Assembly (NCBI RefSeq): GCF_017876495.1 | Contig: NZ_JAGIOB010000001.1 | Span: 3,162,001-3,226,000, forward strand | From: Microlunatus capsulatus | Lineage (GTDB): Bacteria > Actinomycetota > Actinomycetes > Propionibacteriales > Propionibacteriaceae | Length of the DNA: 64,000 nucleotides | Direction of reading: 5' to 3' | Shown here: one piece after another, positions 26,867-34,689 of the stretch | How the letters are laid out: each line of letters begins with the position of its first letter | Position numbering within the stretch: the first letter of the stretch is position 1 | The notes under the pieces: generated by a model | What the model was told of the DNA's origin: nothing | What the model saw: only the letters and a program-made list of their open reading frames with translations | Database searches by the model: none | Program-made: the position numbers and the translations under genes

Positions 26867-27651
26867 GCGGGCGCGACGGCGGCGAGGAGCCGCTGGACTG
26901 GAAGGGCTTCCTGTCGGAGTTCCACCGGACGCGGGCCGGGGTGGCCGAGGCCGTGCTGTCCCGGGCGACCGCCGGCGACCACTCGCCCTACCGCTGGCTG
27001 GGCCGAGCGGTGTCCGCCGACGCGCGGGTGATCGTCGACCTCGCCGCCGGCTCCGGCCCGATGTCGCGGGTGCTCGCCCAGCCGGGCCGCACCGTCGTCG
27101 GGGTCGACCTGTCGGCCGAGGAGCTGGCGCTGGCCGCCGAGCGCGGCCCCGGGCCGTGGGTCCGCGGCGACGCGCTCCGGCTGCCGTTCCGCGACGGCTC
27201 CGTCGACGTCGTCACCAGCTCGATGGGCCTCGTCGTGGTCCGCCCGCTGGAGGAGCTGCTCACCGAGATCACCCGGGTGCTGCGCCCCGGCGGCGTGCTG
27301 GCCGCCATCGCGCCCGCCGTCCGGCCGCTGGGCCCGCCCGACCTGCTGACGCTGGGCCAGATCAGCCGACGGCTGCGGGCCAAGCCCCGCTTCCCCGGAC
27401 CGGTCGAGCTGGCCGGCTTCCACAAGACCCTCGACGCCGTCGGCCTCACCCGGGTGGAGGACAAGCGCGAGCGCTACCGCTTCTCGGTCCGCAGCCGTGA
27501 GGACGCCGAGCTGGTGATGTCGGCGCTGTACCTGCCGAGCACCCGCCGCTCCCGCGTGGTGGCGGCGGTGGAGTACCTCGAGGACCGGCTGGAGCGGTCC
27601 GAGAGCGTCGAGATCGCCATCCCGATGCGCCGCGTGGTGGCCATCAAGTAA
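26863..27651 (+). CDS. Class I SAM-dependent methyltransferase
   Basis: 262 residues. Motif I VIVDLAAGSGPMSRVLAQPG near residue 60, acidic end of strand 2 VVGVDLSAEEL, motif III DVVTSSMGLVVVRPLEELL and the LRPGGVLAAIAP strand are those of a Methyltransf_11/UbiE-like enzyme. The substrate is unknown. GTG at 26863 overlaps the stop of the unknown upstream protein, implying coupled expression and possibly a shared pathway. A longer, clearly non-native reading in the +1 frame exists and was ignored. Confidence 0.85.
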   Translation: MSGRDGGEEPLDWKGFLSEFHRTRAGVAEAVLSRATAGDHSPYRWLGRAVSADARVIVDLAAGSGPMSRVLAQPGRTVVGVDLSAEELALAAERGPGPWVRGDALRLPFRDGSVDVVTSSMGLVVVRPLEELLTEITRVLRPGGVLAAIAPAVRPLGPPDLLTLGQISRRLRAKPRFPGPVELAGFHKTLDAVGLTRVEDKRERYRFSVRSREDAELVMSALYLPSTRRSRVVAAVEYLEDRLERSESVEIAIPMRRVVAIK

Positions 27652-27693
27652 GCCGTCGGCGGGCCCGGCCCGCCGCCCCCTGGAGGTGGCCCC

Positions 27694-29412
27694 GTGGACC
27701 TGCTCGCCCTCGCCGTGCTCGGCCTGCTGGCCGTGGCCGGCGCCACCGCCCTGTCGTCGCGGCTGGGGGTGGCCGCGCCGCTGCTGCTCGTGGTGGCCGG
27801 CATCGCGGTCAGCCTGCTGCCGTTCGTGCCCGAGCTCGAGGTCGACCCCGAGTGGATCCTCGCCGGCGTCCTGCCGCCGCTGCTCTACTCGGCGGCGGTG
27901 TCGATGCCGGCCATGGACTTCCGCCGCGAGTTCCCCGCCATCGGCGGGCTGTCGGTGCTGCTCGTCGTGGTGACCTCGGTGGTGCTGGGGGCGTTCCTGT
28001 CCTGGGTGGTGCCCGGGCTGAGCCTGTGGTGGGGGATCGCGATCGGCGCGGTGATCAGCCCGACCGACGCGGTGGCGACCTCGATCGTCAAGCAGGTCGG
28101 CGTCTCGGGCCGGGTGGTCTCGATCCTCGAGGGCGAGAGCCTGCTCAACGACGCGACCGCGCTGGTGCTGCTGCGGACCGCGGTGGCCGGGGCGTCGGCG
28201 TCGGTGACGCTCGGTGGGGCGCTCGGCGACTTCGCGCAGGCCGTGGCGGTCGCGGTCGTGCTCGGGTTCGTCGTCGGCAAGGTCAACCTCCGCGTCCGCG
28301 AGCGAGTGGCCGACCCGACCGTCAACACCGTGCTGTCCTTCACCGTGCCCTTCCTGGCGGCGGTCCCCGCCGAGGCCCTGGGCGGCTCCGGGCTCGTCGC
28401 GGCGGTGGTGGCCGGGCTGGTCACCGGGCACGGGGCGCCTCGACGGCTGACGCCCCGGCACCGGCTCTCCGACGCCGAGAACTGGCGCACGGTCGAGCTG
28501 GTGCTGGAGGGTGCGGTCTTCCTCGTCCTCGGCCTGGAGCTGACGGCCCTGGTGGGCGACGTCGTCGCCTCCGAGGCCGGCGTCGGGACGGCGGTGCTGC
28601 TGGCCGCCGCCGCGCTGGCCATCACAGTGCTGGTCCGGGCCGGCTACGTGGCGCCGCTGCTGTGGTCGCTGCACACCCGGTCGCGGCGGGCCGAGGGGCT
28701 CAAGCCCCGGCTGGCCGACCTGCAGGAGCGCCTCGACGCCCGCGTCGCCGGGGCCGCGCTCGACGAGCCGGCGACCGGTCGGCCGCGACGGCGCGGCCGG
28801 CGGTCGGGGACGGGGGAGCGGCGACGCCGGGGCGACCTGCCCCTCTCGGCCAGCCGCCTGCAGCGCTTCCAGACCCGGATCACCCGCTCGGCCGCCGACA
28901 TCGACTACCTGCTGGCCGCGCCGCTGGGCTGGCGCGAGGGCAGCGTCGTCGTCTGGGCGGGGATGCGCGGGGCGGTGACGGTGGCGGCGGCCCAGACCCT
29001 GCCCCCGGAGACCCCGGCCCGCTCCCTGCTGGTGCTGGTCGCCTTCCTCGTCGCGGTCGGCTCGCTGCTGCTGCAGGGCGGGACGCTGGGCCGGCTGGTG
29101 CGCCGGGTGACCCCGAGCGGGCCGGTCGACGACGCCGCCGAGCGCGAGGAGCGGACCCGGGTGCTGGAGCTGATGTCGGGTGCCGCGGCCTCGGTGCTGG
29201 GGGAGGAGAAGCGGCCGGTGCCCGACGCCGACCCGGCCCGGCGCCAGGCCTTCGTGCGGCAGCGGCTGGCCGTGCTGGAGGCCCAGCGGCAGGCGGTGCT
29301 CGACGCCCGCGACGACGGCCTGTTCGGCGCGGAGACCCTGCAGGCCGCGCTCGCGGTGCTCGACGCCGACCAGATCAGCCTCGAGCTGCGGGGCCGACCC
29401 GTCGACGGCTGA
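27694..29412 (+). CDS. Na+/H+ antiporter (CPA1/NhaP type)
   Basis: 572 residues, about 12 membrane helices in the first 400. The ion-binding signature is present: GAVISPTDAVATSI (the NDP/TDA region) and LEGESLLNDATALVLL, both diagnostic of CPA1 sodium/proton exchangers. A hydrophilic, Arg-rich loop (about residues 330-395) separates the two halves, and the last 100 residues are a helical cytoplasmic tail. Role: pH and Na+ homeostasis. GTG at 27694 follows a textbook GGAGGTGG ribosome site 7 nt upstream. 42 bp separate it from the methyltransferase, so co-transcription is possible. Confidence 0.9.
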   Translation: MDLLALAVLGLLAVAGATALSSRLGVAAPLLLVVAGIAVSLLPFVPELEVDPEWILAGVLPPLLYSAAVSMPAMDFRREFPAIGGLSVLLVVVTSVVLGAFLSWVVPGLSLWWGIAIGAVISPTDAVATSIVKQVGVSGRVVSILEGESLLNDATALVLLRTAVAGASASVTLGGALGDFAQAVAVAVVLGFVVGKVNLRVRERVADPTVNTVLSFTVPFLAAVPAEALGGSGLVAAVVAGLVTGHGAPRRLTPRHRLSDAENWRTVELVLEGAVFLVLGLELTALVGDVVASEAGVGTAVLLAAAALAITVLVRAGYVAPLLWSLHTRSRRAEGLKPRLADLQERLDARVAGAALDEPATGRPRRRGRRSGTGERRRRGDLPLSASRLQRFQTRITRSAADIDYLLAAPLGWREGSVVVWAGMRGAVTVAAAQTLPPETPARSLLVLVAFLVAVGSLLLQGGTLGRLVRRVTPSGPVDDAAEREERTRVLELMSGAAASVLGEEKRPVPDADPARRQAFVRQRLAVLEAQRQAVLDARDDGLFGAETLQAALAVLDADQISLELRGRPVDG

Positions 29413-29505
29413 GCGCCGGGGCGGGGAATAGTGGTCTCCCCGGGGCGGTTGTGCCCGGTGACCGCAGCGGGTACGCGGCCACGACTTTCAGGACAGGAGC
29501 TACGC

Positions 29506-29904
29506 ATGGCAACGATCGACATCAGCGCGGAGAACTTCGAGAAGACCATCACGGACAACGACATCGTCCTGGTGGACTTCTGGGCCGACTGGTGCGGCCC
29601 CTGCAAGCGGTTCGCGCCCGTCTACGACAAGTCCTCCGACCAGCACGGCGACGTGACCTACGCCAAGGTCGACACCGACGCGCACCCCTCCCTGATGAAC
29701 GACTTCGGGATCCAGGCCATCCCCACGCTGATGGCGTTCCGCGAGGGCGTCATGGTCTTCAACCAGGCCGGTGCGCTCCCCGGCCCCGCGCTGGAGCAGG
29801 TCATCGACGCGGTGAAGAAGCTCGACATGGAGGAAGTGCACGCGCAGGTCGCGAAGCTCCAGGCCGAGCACGGCGACCACGACCACGCCGACCACCAGCA
29901 CTGA
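29506..29904 (+). CDS. Thioredoxin with His-rich C-terminal tail
   Basis: 132 residues. The thioredoxin fold carries VLVDFWADWCGPCKRFAPVY with the WCGPC redox centre at residues 29-33 and the cis-Pro loop IQAIPTLMAF. It reduces disulfides with electrons from thioredoxin reductase, which is not encoded nearby. About 20 residues beyond a typical thioredoxin end in a histidine- and aspartate-rich tail (EHGDHDHADHQH), a probable metal-binding extension. ATG at 29506 with AGGAG 8 nt upstream; -35 TTGTGC (29449) and -10 TACGCG (29472) at 17-bp spacing form a plausible promoter. Confidence 0.93.
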   Translation: MATIDISAENFEKTITDNDIVLVDFWADWCGPCKRFAPVYDKSSDQHGDVTYAKVDTDAHPSLMNDFGIQAIPTLMAFREGVMVFNQAGALPGPALEQVIDAVKKLDMEEVHAQVAKLQAEHGDHDHADHQH

Positions 29905-29933
29905 CCGCCGCGCTTGGAGCTCGGTCTCCGCGC

Positions 29934-29994
29934 GCTGAGCCTGTCGAAGGGCTGAGCAGCACCCCCGCTCGCTGAGCTCGTCGAAGGGCAGCGG
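29934..29994. repeat. REP-like palindromes, two units
   Basis: Units at 29934-29957 (GCTGAGCCTGTCGAAGGGCT...) and 29971-29994 are the reverse complement of the units at 54274-54424. Located between the convergent thioredoxin and nucleoside hydrolase genes. Confidence 0.7.
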
Positions 29995-29997
29995 ACC

Positions 29998-30960
29998 TCA
30001 GGCCGTGTAGGCGTCCACCACCTCGGTGAAGGCCTGCGCGGCCTGCTGCACGTCCAGGTCCAGCACGACCTCGAGGGTCTGCCAGGGGTCGGCGCTGCGG
30101 GCCTGCAGGTCGTAGGAGACCGGTCGCCGGTCGACGACGGTCTGCCCGCGGCCGAGCCCGGCGAGGTCGACGCGCACCGGGTGCCGCCCCACGGTGAACA
30201 GCTCGGGGTGGGTCAGGAAGACCAGGGCGCCGGCGTCGCCGATCCCGCCGACGTAGTCCTGCTCGGTCAGCCCGTCGGCCCGGGCGCCGCGGCGCAGCAG
30301 CAGCTCACCCGTCAGCCGCTGCGCCGGGTGCTCGCTGGCCGCCCAGCGCCGGGCGTGCTCCTCGGGGATGGTCAGCCGGTTGAAGACGTCCAGCCCGTAC
30401 ATGGCGGTGGGGATGCCGGACTCGACCACGCAGGTCGCCGCCTCCGGGTCCAGCCAGACGTTGAACTCCGCCACCGCGGTGACGTTGCCGACCGAGGCCG
30501 AGCCGCCCATGAAGACGATCCGTTCCAGGTGGTCGGTGACCTCGGGGTGCAGGGTCAGCAGCATCGCGAGGTTGGTCTGCGGCGCGAGCCCGACCAGCGT
30601 GACGGGGCTGTCCGCCGCCACGACCTGCTGGCGCAGCAGCTCGACGGCGGTGAGCGGACTGGTGGTGCGGGCGGTGTCGGGCAGCACGATCCCGGCCAGC
30701 CCGTCCTCGCCGTGGAAGGCCGACTCCTCCTGCACGCGCTCGATCAGCGCCTTGCGCGCGCCGGCGGCGACGGGGACGTCCGGTGCGCCCGCCGCGTCGA
30801 GCACCTTGTGGGTGTTGTCGACGACCTTCTCCAGGCTCGCGTTGCCGGCGACGCAGCTGATCCCGGTGACCGTCAGGTCGGGGTGGCCGACGGCGTACAG
30901 CAGGGCGAGCGCGTCGTCCGTGCCGGTGTCGACGTCCATGACGAGGGTGCGGGCGGGCAT
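29998..30960 (-). CDS. Inosine/uridine-preferring nucleoside hydrolase
   Basis: 320 residues. The calcium-binding N-terminus VMDVDTGTDDALALLYA is the family signature (DxDxxxDD); other conserved pieces are VAGNASLEKVVDNT, FMGGSASVGNVT.VAEFNVWLDPEAA and the TPEL-like HPELF end. It hydrolyses ribonucleosides to base and ribose for salvage. The ATG at 30960 has GGAGG 8 nt upstream, and the longer upstream frame overlaps the tRNA region. A TAGGCT hexamer near 31006 on the minus strand may be its -10. Confidence 0.92.
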   Translation of the reverse strand: MPARTLVMDVDTGTDDALALLYAVGHPDLTVTGISCVAGNASLEKVVDNTHKVLDAAGAPDVPVAAGARKALIERVQEESAFHGEDGLAGIVLPDTARTTSPLTAVELLRQQVVAADSPVTLVGLAPQTNLAMLLTLHPEVTDHLERIVFMGGSASVGNVTAVAEFNVWLDPEAATCVVESGIPTAMYGLDVFNRLTIPEEHARRWAASEHPAQRLTGELLLRRGARADGLTEQDYVGGIGDAGALVFLTHPELFTVGRHPVRVDLAGLGRGQTVVDRRPVSYDLQARSADPWQTLEVVLDLDVQQAAQAFTEVVDAYTA

Positions 30961-31043
30961 CGACGACCTCCGGGCGTGTGGGGTGGGGCGCGGGCGATCC
31001 ACTAGCCTAGGCGCTCGGGTCCGACGCCCCGGGCGTCGGTCGG

Positions 31044-31116
31044 CCCCCATAGCTCAGGGGATAGAGCAAAGGTTTCCTAAACCTTGTGTCGCAGGTTCGA
31101 ATCCTGCTGGGGGCGC
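31044..31116 (+). tRNA. tRNA-Arg (anticodon CCT)
   Basis: Cloverleaf fits: acceptor GCCCCCA / TGGGGGC, D arm GCTC..GAGC, anticodon stem AAGGT / ACCTT around loop TTCCTAA (anticodon CCT), T arm GCAGG-TTCGAAT-CCTGC, discriminator G at 31116; CCA is not encoded. A 9-bp perfect hairpin (31022-31040) lies immediately upstream and may end or shape a preceding transcript. Confidence 0.97.
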
Positions 31117-31477
31117 CCCTGCGCCGACCGGGCTCCCCGACCACCCGGTGGTCGTCGGCGCTGCCACCGGCCCGCGGCGCCCACGTCGCGACGGTCCGGT
31201 CCCGGGCTCGGGTCTCCTCCGCGGATGTCCTGTCGTCACGGCGACGGGGAGGCCCGGACCCGCCTGCCCGGACGGGGAACGGCGGTGCCGCGACCGGCGG
31301 CCGTGCGCGGACGGGACCGGCGCCCCTCGAACGATCGCGGAGGACGAGAGGTGCCGGTCCCTCGCTCGACGTGCGTGGGTGACCTGATGATCCCCCGATC
31401 GTCCTCTGTCTGCGCACGTGAACTTCTGACACGATAAGCAAGATCACGGTTTGATAACAGCATCCCCGCGGTCCTGT

Positions 31478-31503
31478 CCACTCTCGGACATGTCCGAGAG
31501 TGG
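31478..31503. repeat. 26-bp perfect palindrome
   Basis: Arms CCACTCTCGGACA and TGTCCGAGAGTGG are directly abutted; flanking TGTC/GGGACA extends the symmetry with one bulged base. It is longer than any operator in the window. It could be a protein-binding site or, in RNA, a hairpin; there is no adjacent gene end requiring a terminator. Confidence 0.7.
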
Positions 31504-31573
31504 GACATCGGTCACGTGCACGCTCGACGCGGACCTCCGGTGCGCCCCCGTCCGGCAGCGGACGGCTCTGTTA

Positions 31574-31736
31574 GTTTCCAACCACTCGGTTCGGATGCGA
31601 GCACAACCTCGACGCGAACCGCGTCATCCCGGGGAGGCACCCCGGCCCTTCCCCCTGGGTCCGCCAGCTCGCGGAAGGTCCCCTCAGCCCCTCCCCAGGG
31701 GTTGGAAGCCGGACCCCGCCGCAGCAACCGGCGGGG
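31574..31736 (+). ncRNA. Candidate structured RNA with closing helix and terminator-like hairpin
   Basis: A 10-bp closing helix pairs 31574-31583 with 31700-31709 (core TTCCAACC / GGTTGGAA). Inside are CGGTTCG (31587-31593)/CGAACCG (31615-31621) with an inner CGAG/CTCG hairpin, CCGGGG/CCCCGG (31629-31645) and TCCGC/GCGGA (31660-31675). An alternative pairing joins 31648-31659 with 31694-31708. A strong hairpin, CCCCGCCG-CAGCAAC-CGGCGGGG (31714-31736), follows. Strand is not certain, and no known family (riboswitch, tmRNA, SRP RNA, RNase P) was recognised. Confidence 0.3.
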
Positions 31737-32096
31737 CCCGGCCCACCAGCAGGCGTGCCCACCGGTGGTCCGCGTCAGCACCAGCCGGAGCCGCCGCTGA
31801 CGACGAACGCCTCGTGTTCGGTGCCGTCGCCCGCGCGGATCCCTGCACGGGGATCAGCCTCGCGGTCGGAGGAGCCCCTGTCCGCTGAGGTGACGAGCTC
31901 CGGTGGGCATGCCGGTCCACCACCGCGTGGGCCCGTGCGTGATAAGTCGCGCCAGGGCCGGACCATCGCTGCCCGCGGGCTCCGGCAGCGCCCGTCGCCA
32001 GCACCCCGCGGATTCGCGGACCCGCATGAGGACCGGTCGCCTAGGGTTGGACGCACGACGCCGCGAACTGCGTACGACGACGAGGAGCAGCTGGTG

Positions 32097-32612
32097 GTGA
32101 CACAGCACGAGGACGACCGGGGGACCGGCGCCCGCGACTCCCGAGCCGGGGACGAGGCGGCGCTGACCCAGGCCTACGACCGGTGGTCGCCGTTGGTGTA
32201 CAGCCTCGCACTGAGCTCGCTCGACAGCGAGGCGGGGGCCGAGTCGGTCACCCGCCGGGTCTTCGCGCAGCTGTGGGCGGCCCAGGACCGGTTGGCCGAG
32301 GCCTCCGAGTCGCTCTCCTCCTGGCTCGTCGAGCTGACCCACCGCTCCATCGCCGAGCAGGAGGGCGGGACGCCGGCCACCCCGGCCCGGCCCGCGGCCG
32401 CCGACCTCACCGGGCGCCTCCTCGTCGCCGACGGGGTCTCCCACCTGGACACCGAGCCGCAGCAGGTCCTGCGGATGGCCCTGTACGGCGAGCTGACCAG
32501 CGCCCAGATCGCCGAGCGGCTCGGACTGCCGTCGGGCACCGTCCGCAGCCACCTGCGCCGGAGCCTGCTGACCCTGCGGGAGCGGCTGGAGGTGCAGCCC
32601 CGTGCATGCTGA
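32097..32612 (+). CDS. ECF-like RNA polymerase sigma factor
   Basis: 171 residues. A sigma-70 region 2-like part (DEAALTQAYDRWSPLVYSLALS, then RRVFAQLWAAQDRL) and a clear region 4 helix-turn-helix (ELTSAQIAERLGLPSGTVRSHLRRSLLTLRE). Region 2 is somewhat degenerate compared with canonical ECF factors. The GTG at 32097 has GAGGAG 9 nt upstream; TAGGGT at 32042-32047 is the probable -10, giving a leader of about 40 nt. It overlaps the anti-sigma start by 11 bp, the usual arrangement for a sigma with its cognate inhibitor. Confidence 0.82.
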   Translation: MTQHEDDRGTGARDSRAGDEAALTQAYDRWSPLVYSLALSSLDSEAGAESVTRRVFAQLWAAQDRLAEASESLSSWLVELTHRSIAEQEGGTPATPARPAAADLTGRLLVADGVSHLDTEPQQVLRMALYGELTSAQIAERLGLPSGTVRSHLRRSLLTLRERLEVQPRAC

Positions 32613-33210
32613 CCCCGACCTGCTCGCGCTGCTCGCCCTCGGCGAGCCCGCCGGCACCCCGGAGGAGCGCCTCCACGTCGAGGCCTGCGCCGTCTGCGCC
32701 CACGAGCTCGCGGACTTCGCCCGCGTCGTCGACCAGGGACGTCGCGCGCCCCTCGACGCCACCCTGACCACCCCCGGCGAGCAGGTGTGGCTGAGCATCC
32801 GCTCCGACCTGGGGCTCACGGCCCCGACCCAGGAGCCCGCGACCGAGGACGGCCAGGACGAGGACGACCTCACCGGTCACGCCCACCTCGCCCCGGTCGA
32901 GGCCGTCTGGGCCGACGCCACCGGCGACGCCGAGCTCGCCACTGACGAGCGTGGCCGCCGCATCCTCCAGGTGGCGCTGCACGCCGAGCTCCCCACTTCG
33001 GGCATCCGACAGGCTTGGCTGGTCCACCGGCACGACCCGACCCGTCGTCAGACCCTGGGGATCCTCGACGGCAGCCACGGGCTGTGGACCGTCGACCACT
33101 CCATCGACCTGGCCGAGTTCGGCATCCTCGACATCTCGCAGCAGAGCCCGGGGGAGACCGAGCACTCGGGTCAGACGATCGTCCAGGGCGAGCTCACGCT
33201 CGCCAGCTGA
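32602..33210 (+). CDS. Soluble RskA-like anti-sigma factor
   Basis: 202 residues. An N-terminal zinc-finger anti-sigma (ZAS) motif His25-x3-Cys29-x2-Cys32 (HVEACAVC) should clamp the sigma factor encoded just upstream (11-bp overlap). The C-terminal half resembles the RskA sensor domain: RQAWLVHRHDP, GILDGSHGLWTV, then LDISQQSPGETEHSGQTIV. Unlike RskA proteins there is no transmembrane segment between the two, only a charged linker (about residues 70-105), so it is probably cytosolic and senses an internal signal, possibly redox via the zinc site. Confidence 0.8.
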   Translation: MHADPDLLALLALGEPAGTPEERLHVEACAVCAHELADFARVVDQGRRAPLDATLTTPGEQVWLSIRSDLGLTAPTQEPATEDGQDEDDLTGHAHLAPVEAVWADATGDAELATDERGRRILQVALHAELPTSGIRQAWLVHRHDPTRRQTLGILDGSHGLWTVDHSIDLAEFGILDISQQSPGETEHSGQTIVQGELTLAS

Positions 33211-33334
33211 CCCGTCGGGTCCTAGGTCAGCAGTCCCGGAGGCTTTGGTCCCCTCCTGGGCCGGGGCTCTGGAACCACCCACCACGCGCACGTAGCGTCG
33301 ACCGTGGCTCGGGGCCTCCTGCAGAAGGTCACGC

Positions 33335-34507
33335 ATGCCCGCCTCCCGGCCCGTCCCCACCGCGCAGCGGCTCCGTCCCCTCAGCGTCCTCGTCGGGCTG
33401 GCCCTGGCGCTGGTCTGCCTCCCGCCCACCGCCGACGCCGCCCCGCGCACCTGCACCGCCACCCCGTTCCGGACGAACGTCGGCAAGAAGGTCGTCTACC
33501 GGATCCCGTCGTTGGTCGTGACGCCGAAGGGGACGCTCGTCGCCTTCGCCGAGCGCCGGCGCAGCACCAGCCCGTCCGCCGACATCTCCGACCTCGAGAT
33601 CGTCACCGCCCGCTCCACCGACCGCGGCTGCCACTGGAGCAGGCCGCGCGTCATCGCCGACCAGGGCACGGGCACCGTCGGGAACCCGTCGCCGCTGGTC
33701 GACACCAGCACCGGTGAGGTCATGCTGTTCTCGGTCCACCGGCCGAAGGGCGGCACCACCGGCCACGGCTTCCACCTGCAGCGCAGCACCGACGACGGCC
33801 GCACCTTCACCCCGTACAGCAAGGCCGGCAAGGACCTGGCCGGCACCCCCCGCTACGCCGGCGGCCTCACCGGGCCCGGCCACGCCCTGCAGCTGCGCTC
33901 GCCGAAGAGCCCGCACCGCGGCCGCCTCGTCGTCCCCATGGGCTACAAGGACGGCACGCGCTACGGCGCCTACGCCGTCATCAGCGACAACCACGGCACG
34001 ACCTGGAAGGTCGGCTACAAGGCCACCGGAGACGACGGCCGGATCGAGGGCACCGTCGCCGAGCTGCCCGACGGCCGGCTGTGGATCAGCTACCGCAACC
34101 GCAACGCCCAGGCCCCCGTCGGGACCGGCCGCATCGCGGCCTTCTCCAGCGACGGCGGCTCCAGCCTCGACGCGCCCTTCCGGCGGGCCGGCCTGCCCAC
34201 GGTCTCCGTGCAGGGCAGCGCCCTCGCCCTCACCGGACCGCACGCCGGCACCCTGCTGTTCTCCTCGCCGGCCCGCAAGGACCCGACCCGACGGCACGGG
34301 ATGGCGGTGTTCGTCAGCCGCGGCGCGAAGGTCGGGAAGACCTGGAGCGCCGGCCGCCCGGTGCAGCGCGACAGCCGCCCCGGCGCCTACTCCGACCTCG
34401 TCCAGCTCGACGGCGCGACGGTCGGCATCCTCTACGAGACCGGGCGGACGTCCTGGAAGGAGCGGATCGACTTCCGCAGCCTGCGGATCGCCGACCTCGT
34501 GCGCTGA
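33335..34507 (+). CDS. Secreted sialidase (GH33, exo-alpha-sialidase)
   Basis: 390 residues. Signal peptide about 1-34 ending ADAAP. GH33 six-blade propeller markers: VYRIPSLV (RIP arginine), Asp boxes STDRGCHW, STDDGRTF and SDNHGTTW, plus SSDGGSSL, and a C-terminal LVQLDG.TVGILYETG with the Tyr/Glu nucleophile region. It releases terminal sialic acids from glycans outside the cell. ATG at 33335 preceded by AGAAGG; a TAGCGT hexamer near 33293 may be the -10. No sialic-acid lyase or transporter is adjacent, so it may act on host or environmental glycoconjugates for shared use. Confidence 0.9.
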   Translation: MPASRPVPTAQRLRPLSVLVGLALALVCLPPTADAAPRTCTATPFRTNVGKKVVYRIPSLVVTPKGTLVAFAERRRSTSPSADISDLEIVTARSTDRGCHWSRPRVIADQGTGTVGNPSPLVDTSTGEVMLFSVHRPKGGTTGHGFHLQRSTDDGRTFTPYSKAGKDLAGTPRYAGGLTGPGHALQLRSPKSPHRGRLVVPMGYKDGTRYGAYAVISDNHGTTWKVGYKATGDDGRIEGTVAELPDGRLWISYRNRNAQAPVGTGRIAAFSSDGGSSLDAPFRRAGLPTVSVQGSALALTGPHAGTLLFSSPARKDPTRRHGMAVFVSRGAKVGKTWSAGRPVQRDSRPGAYSDLVQLDGATVGILYETGRTSWKERIDFRSLRIADLVR

Positions 34508-34689
34508 CCGACCGCTGCCGCTCGCCCAGCGCGGGGCCTCGACCCGTGGCGCCCGGCCGGCTGCCCCGCGACCCGGTCGCGCCCACGCGGACCTGGCTGC
34601 CGCCGGCGGACTTCGGTAGATTGCGTCCCGCGACAACCTCGGGGGAGGGTTCCGACGCACGTTCCAACACGCCTCCGGGGGGCACCAGC

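Larger units (their letters stand above)
31117..32041. other. Gene-free 0.9-kb region
   Basis: No ORF here has convincing start context or protein-like composition on either strand. It holds an AT-rich patch (about 31419-31465, two GATAA copies), a 26-bp palindrome (31478-31503), a series of strong hairpins (31548-31565, 31587-31621, 31629-31645, 31648-31708, 31714-31736) and ends in the TAGGGT (32042-32047) promoter element of the sigma gene. No integrase, IS end or direct repeat of the tRNA 3' end was seen. Confidence 0.6.

Noticed and set aside
31044-32041. tRNA-Arg as an integration site of a mobile element
   Set aside because: No integrase, no repeated tRNA 3' end and normal composition after 32 kb.
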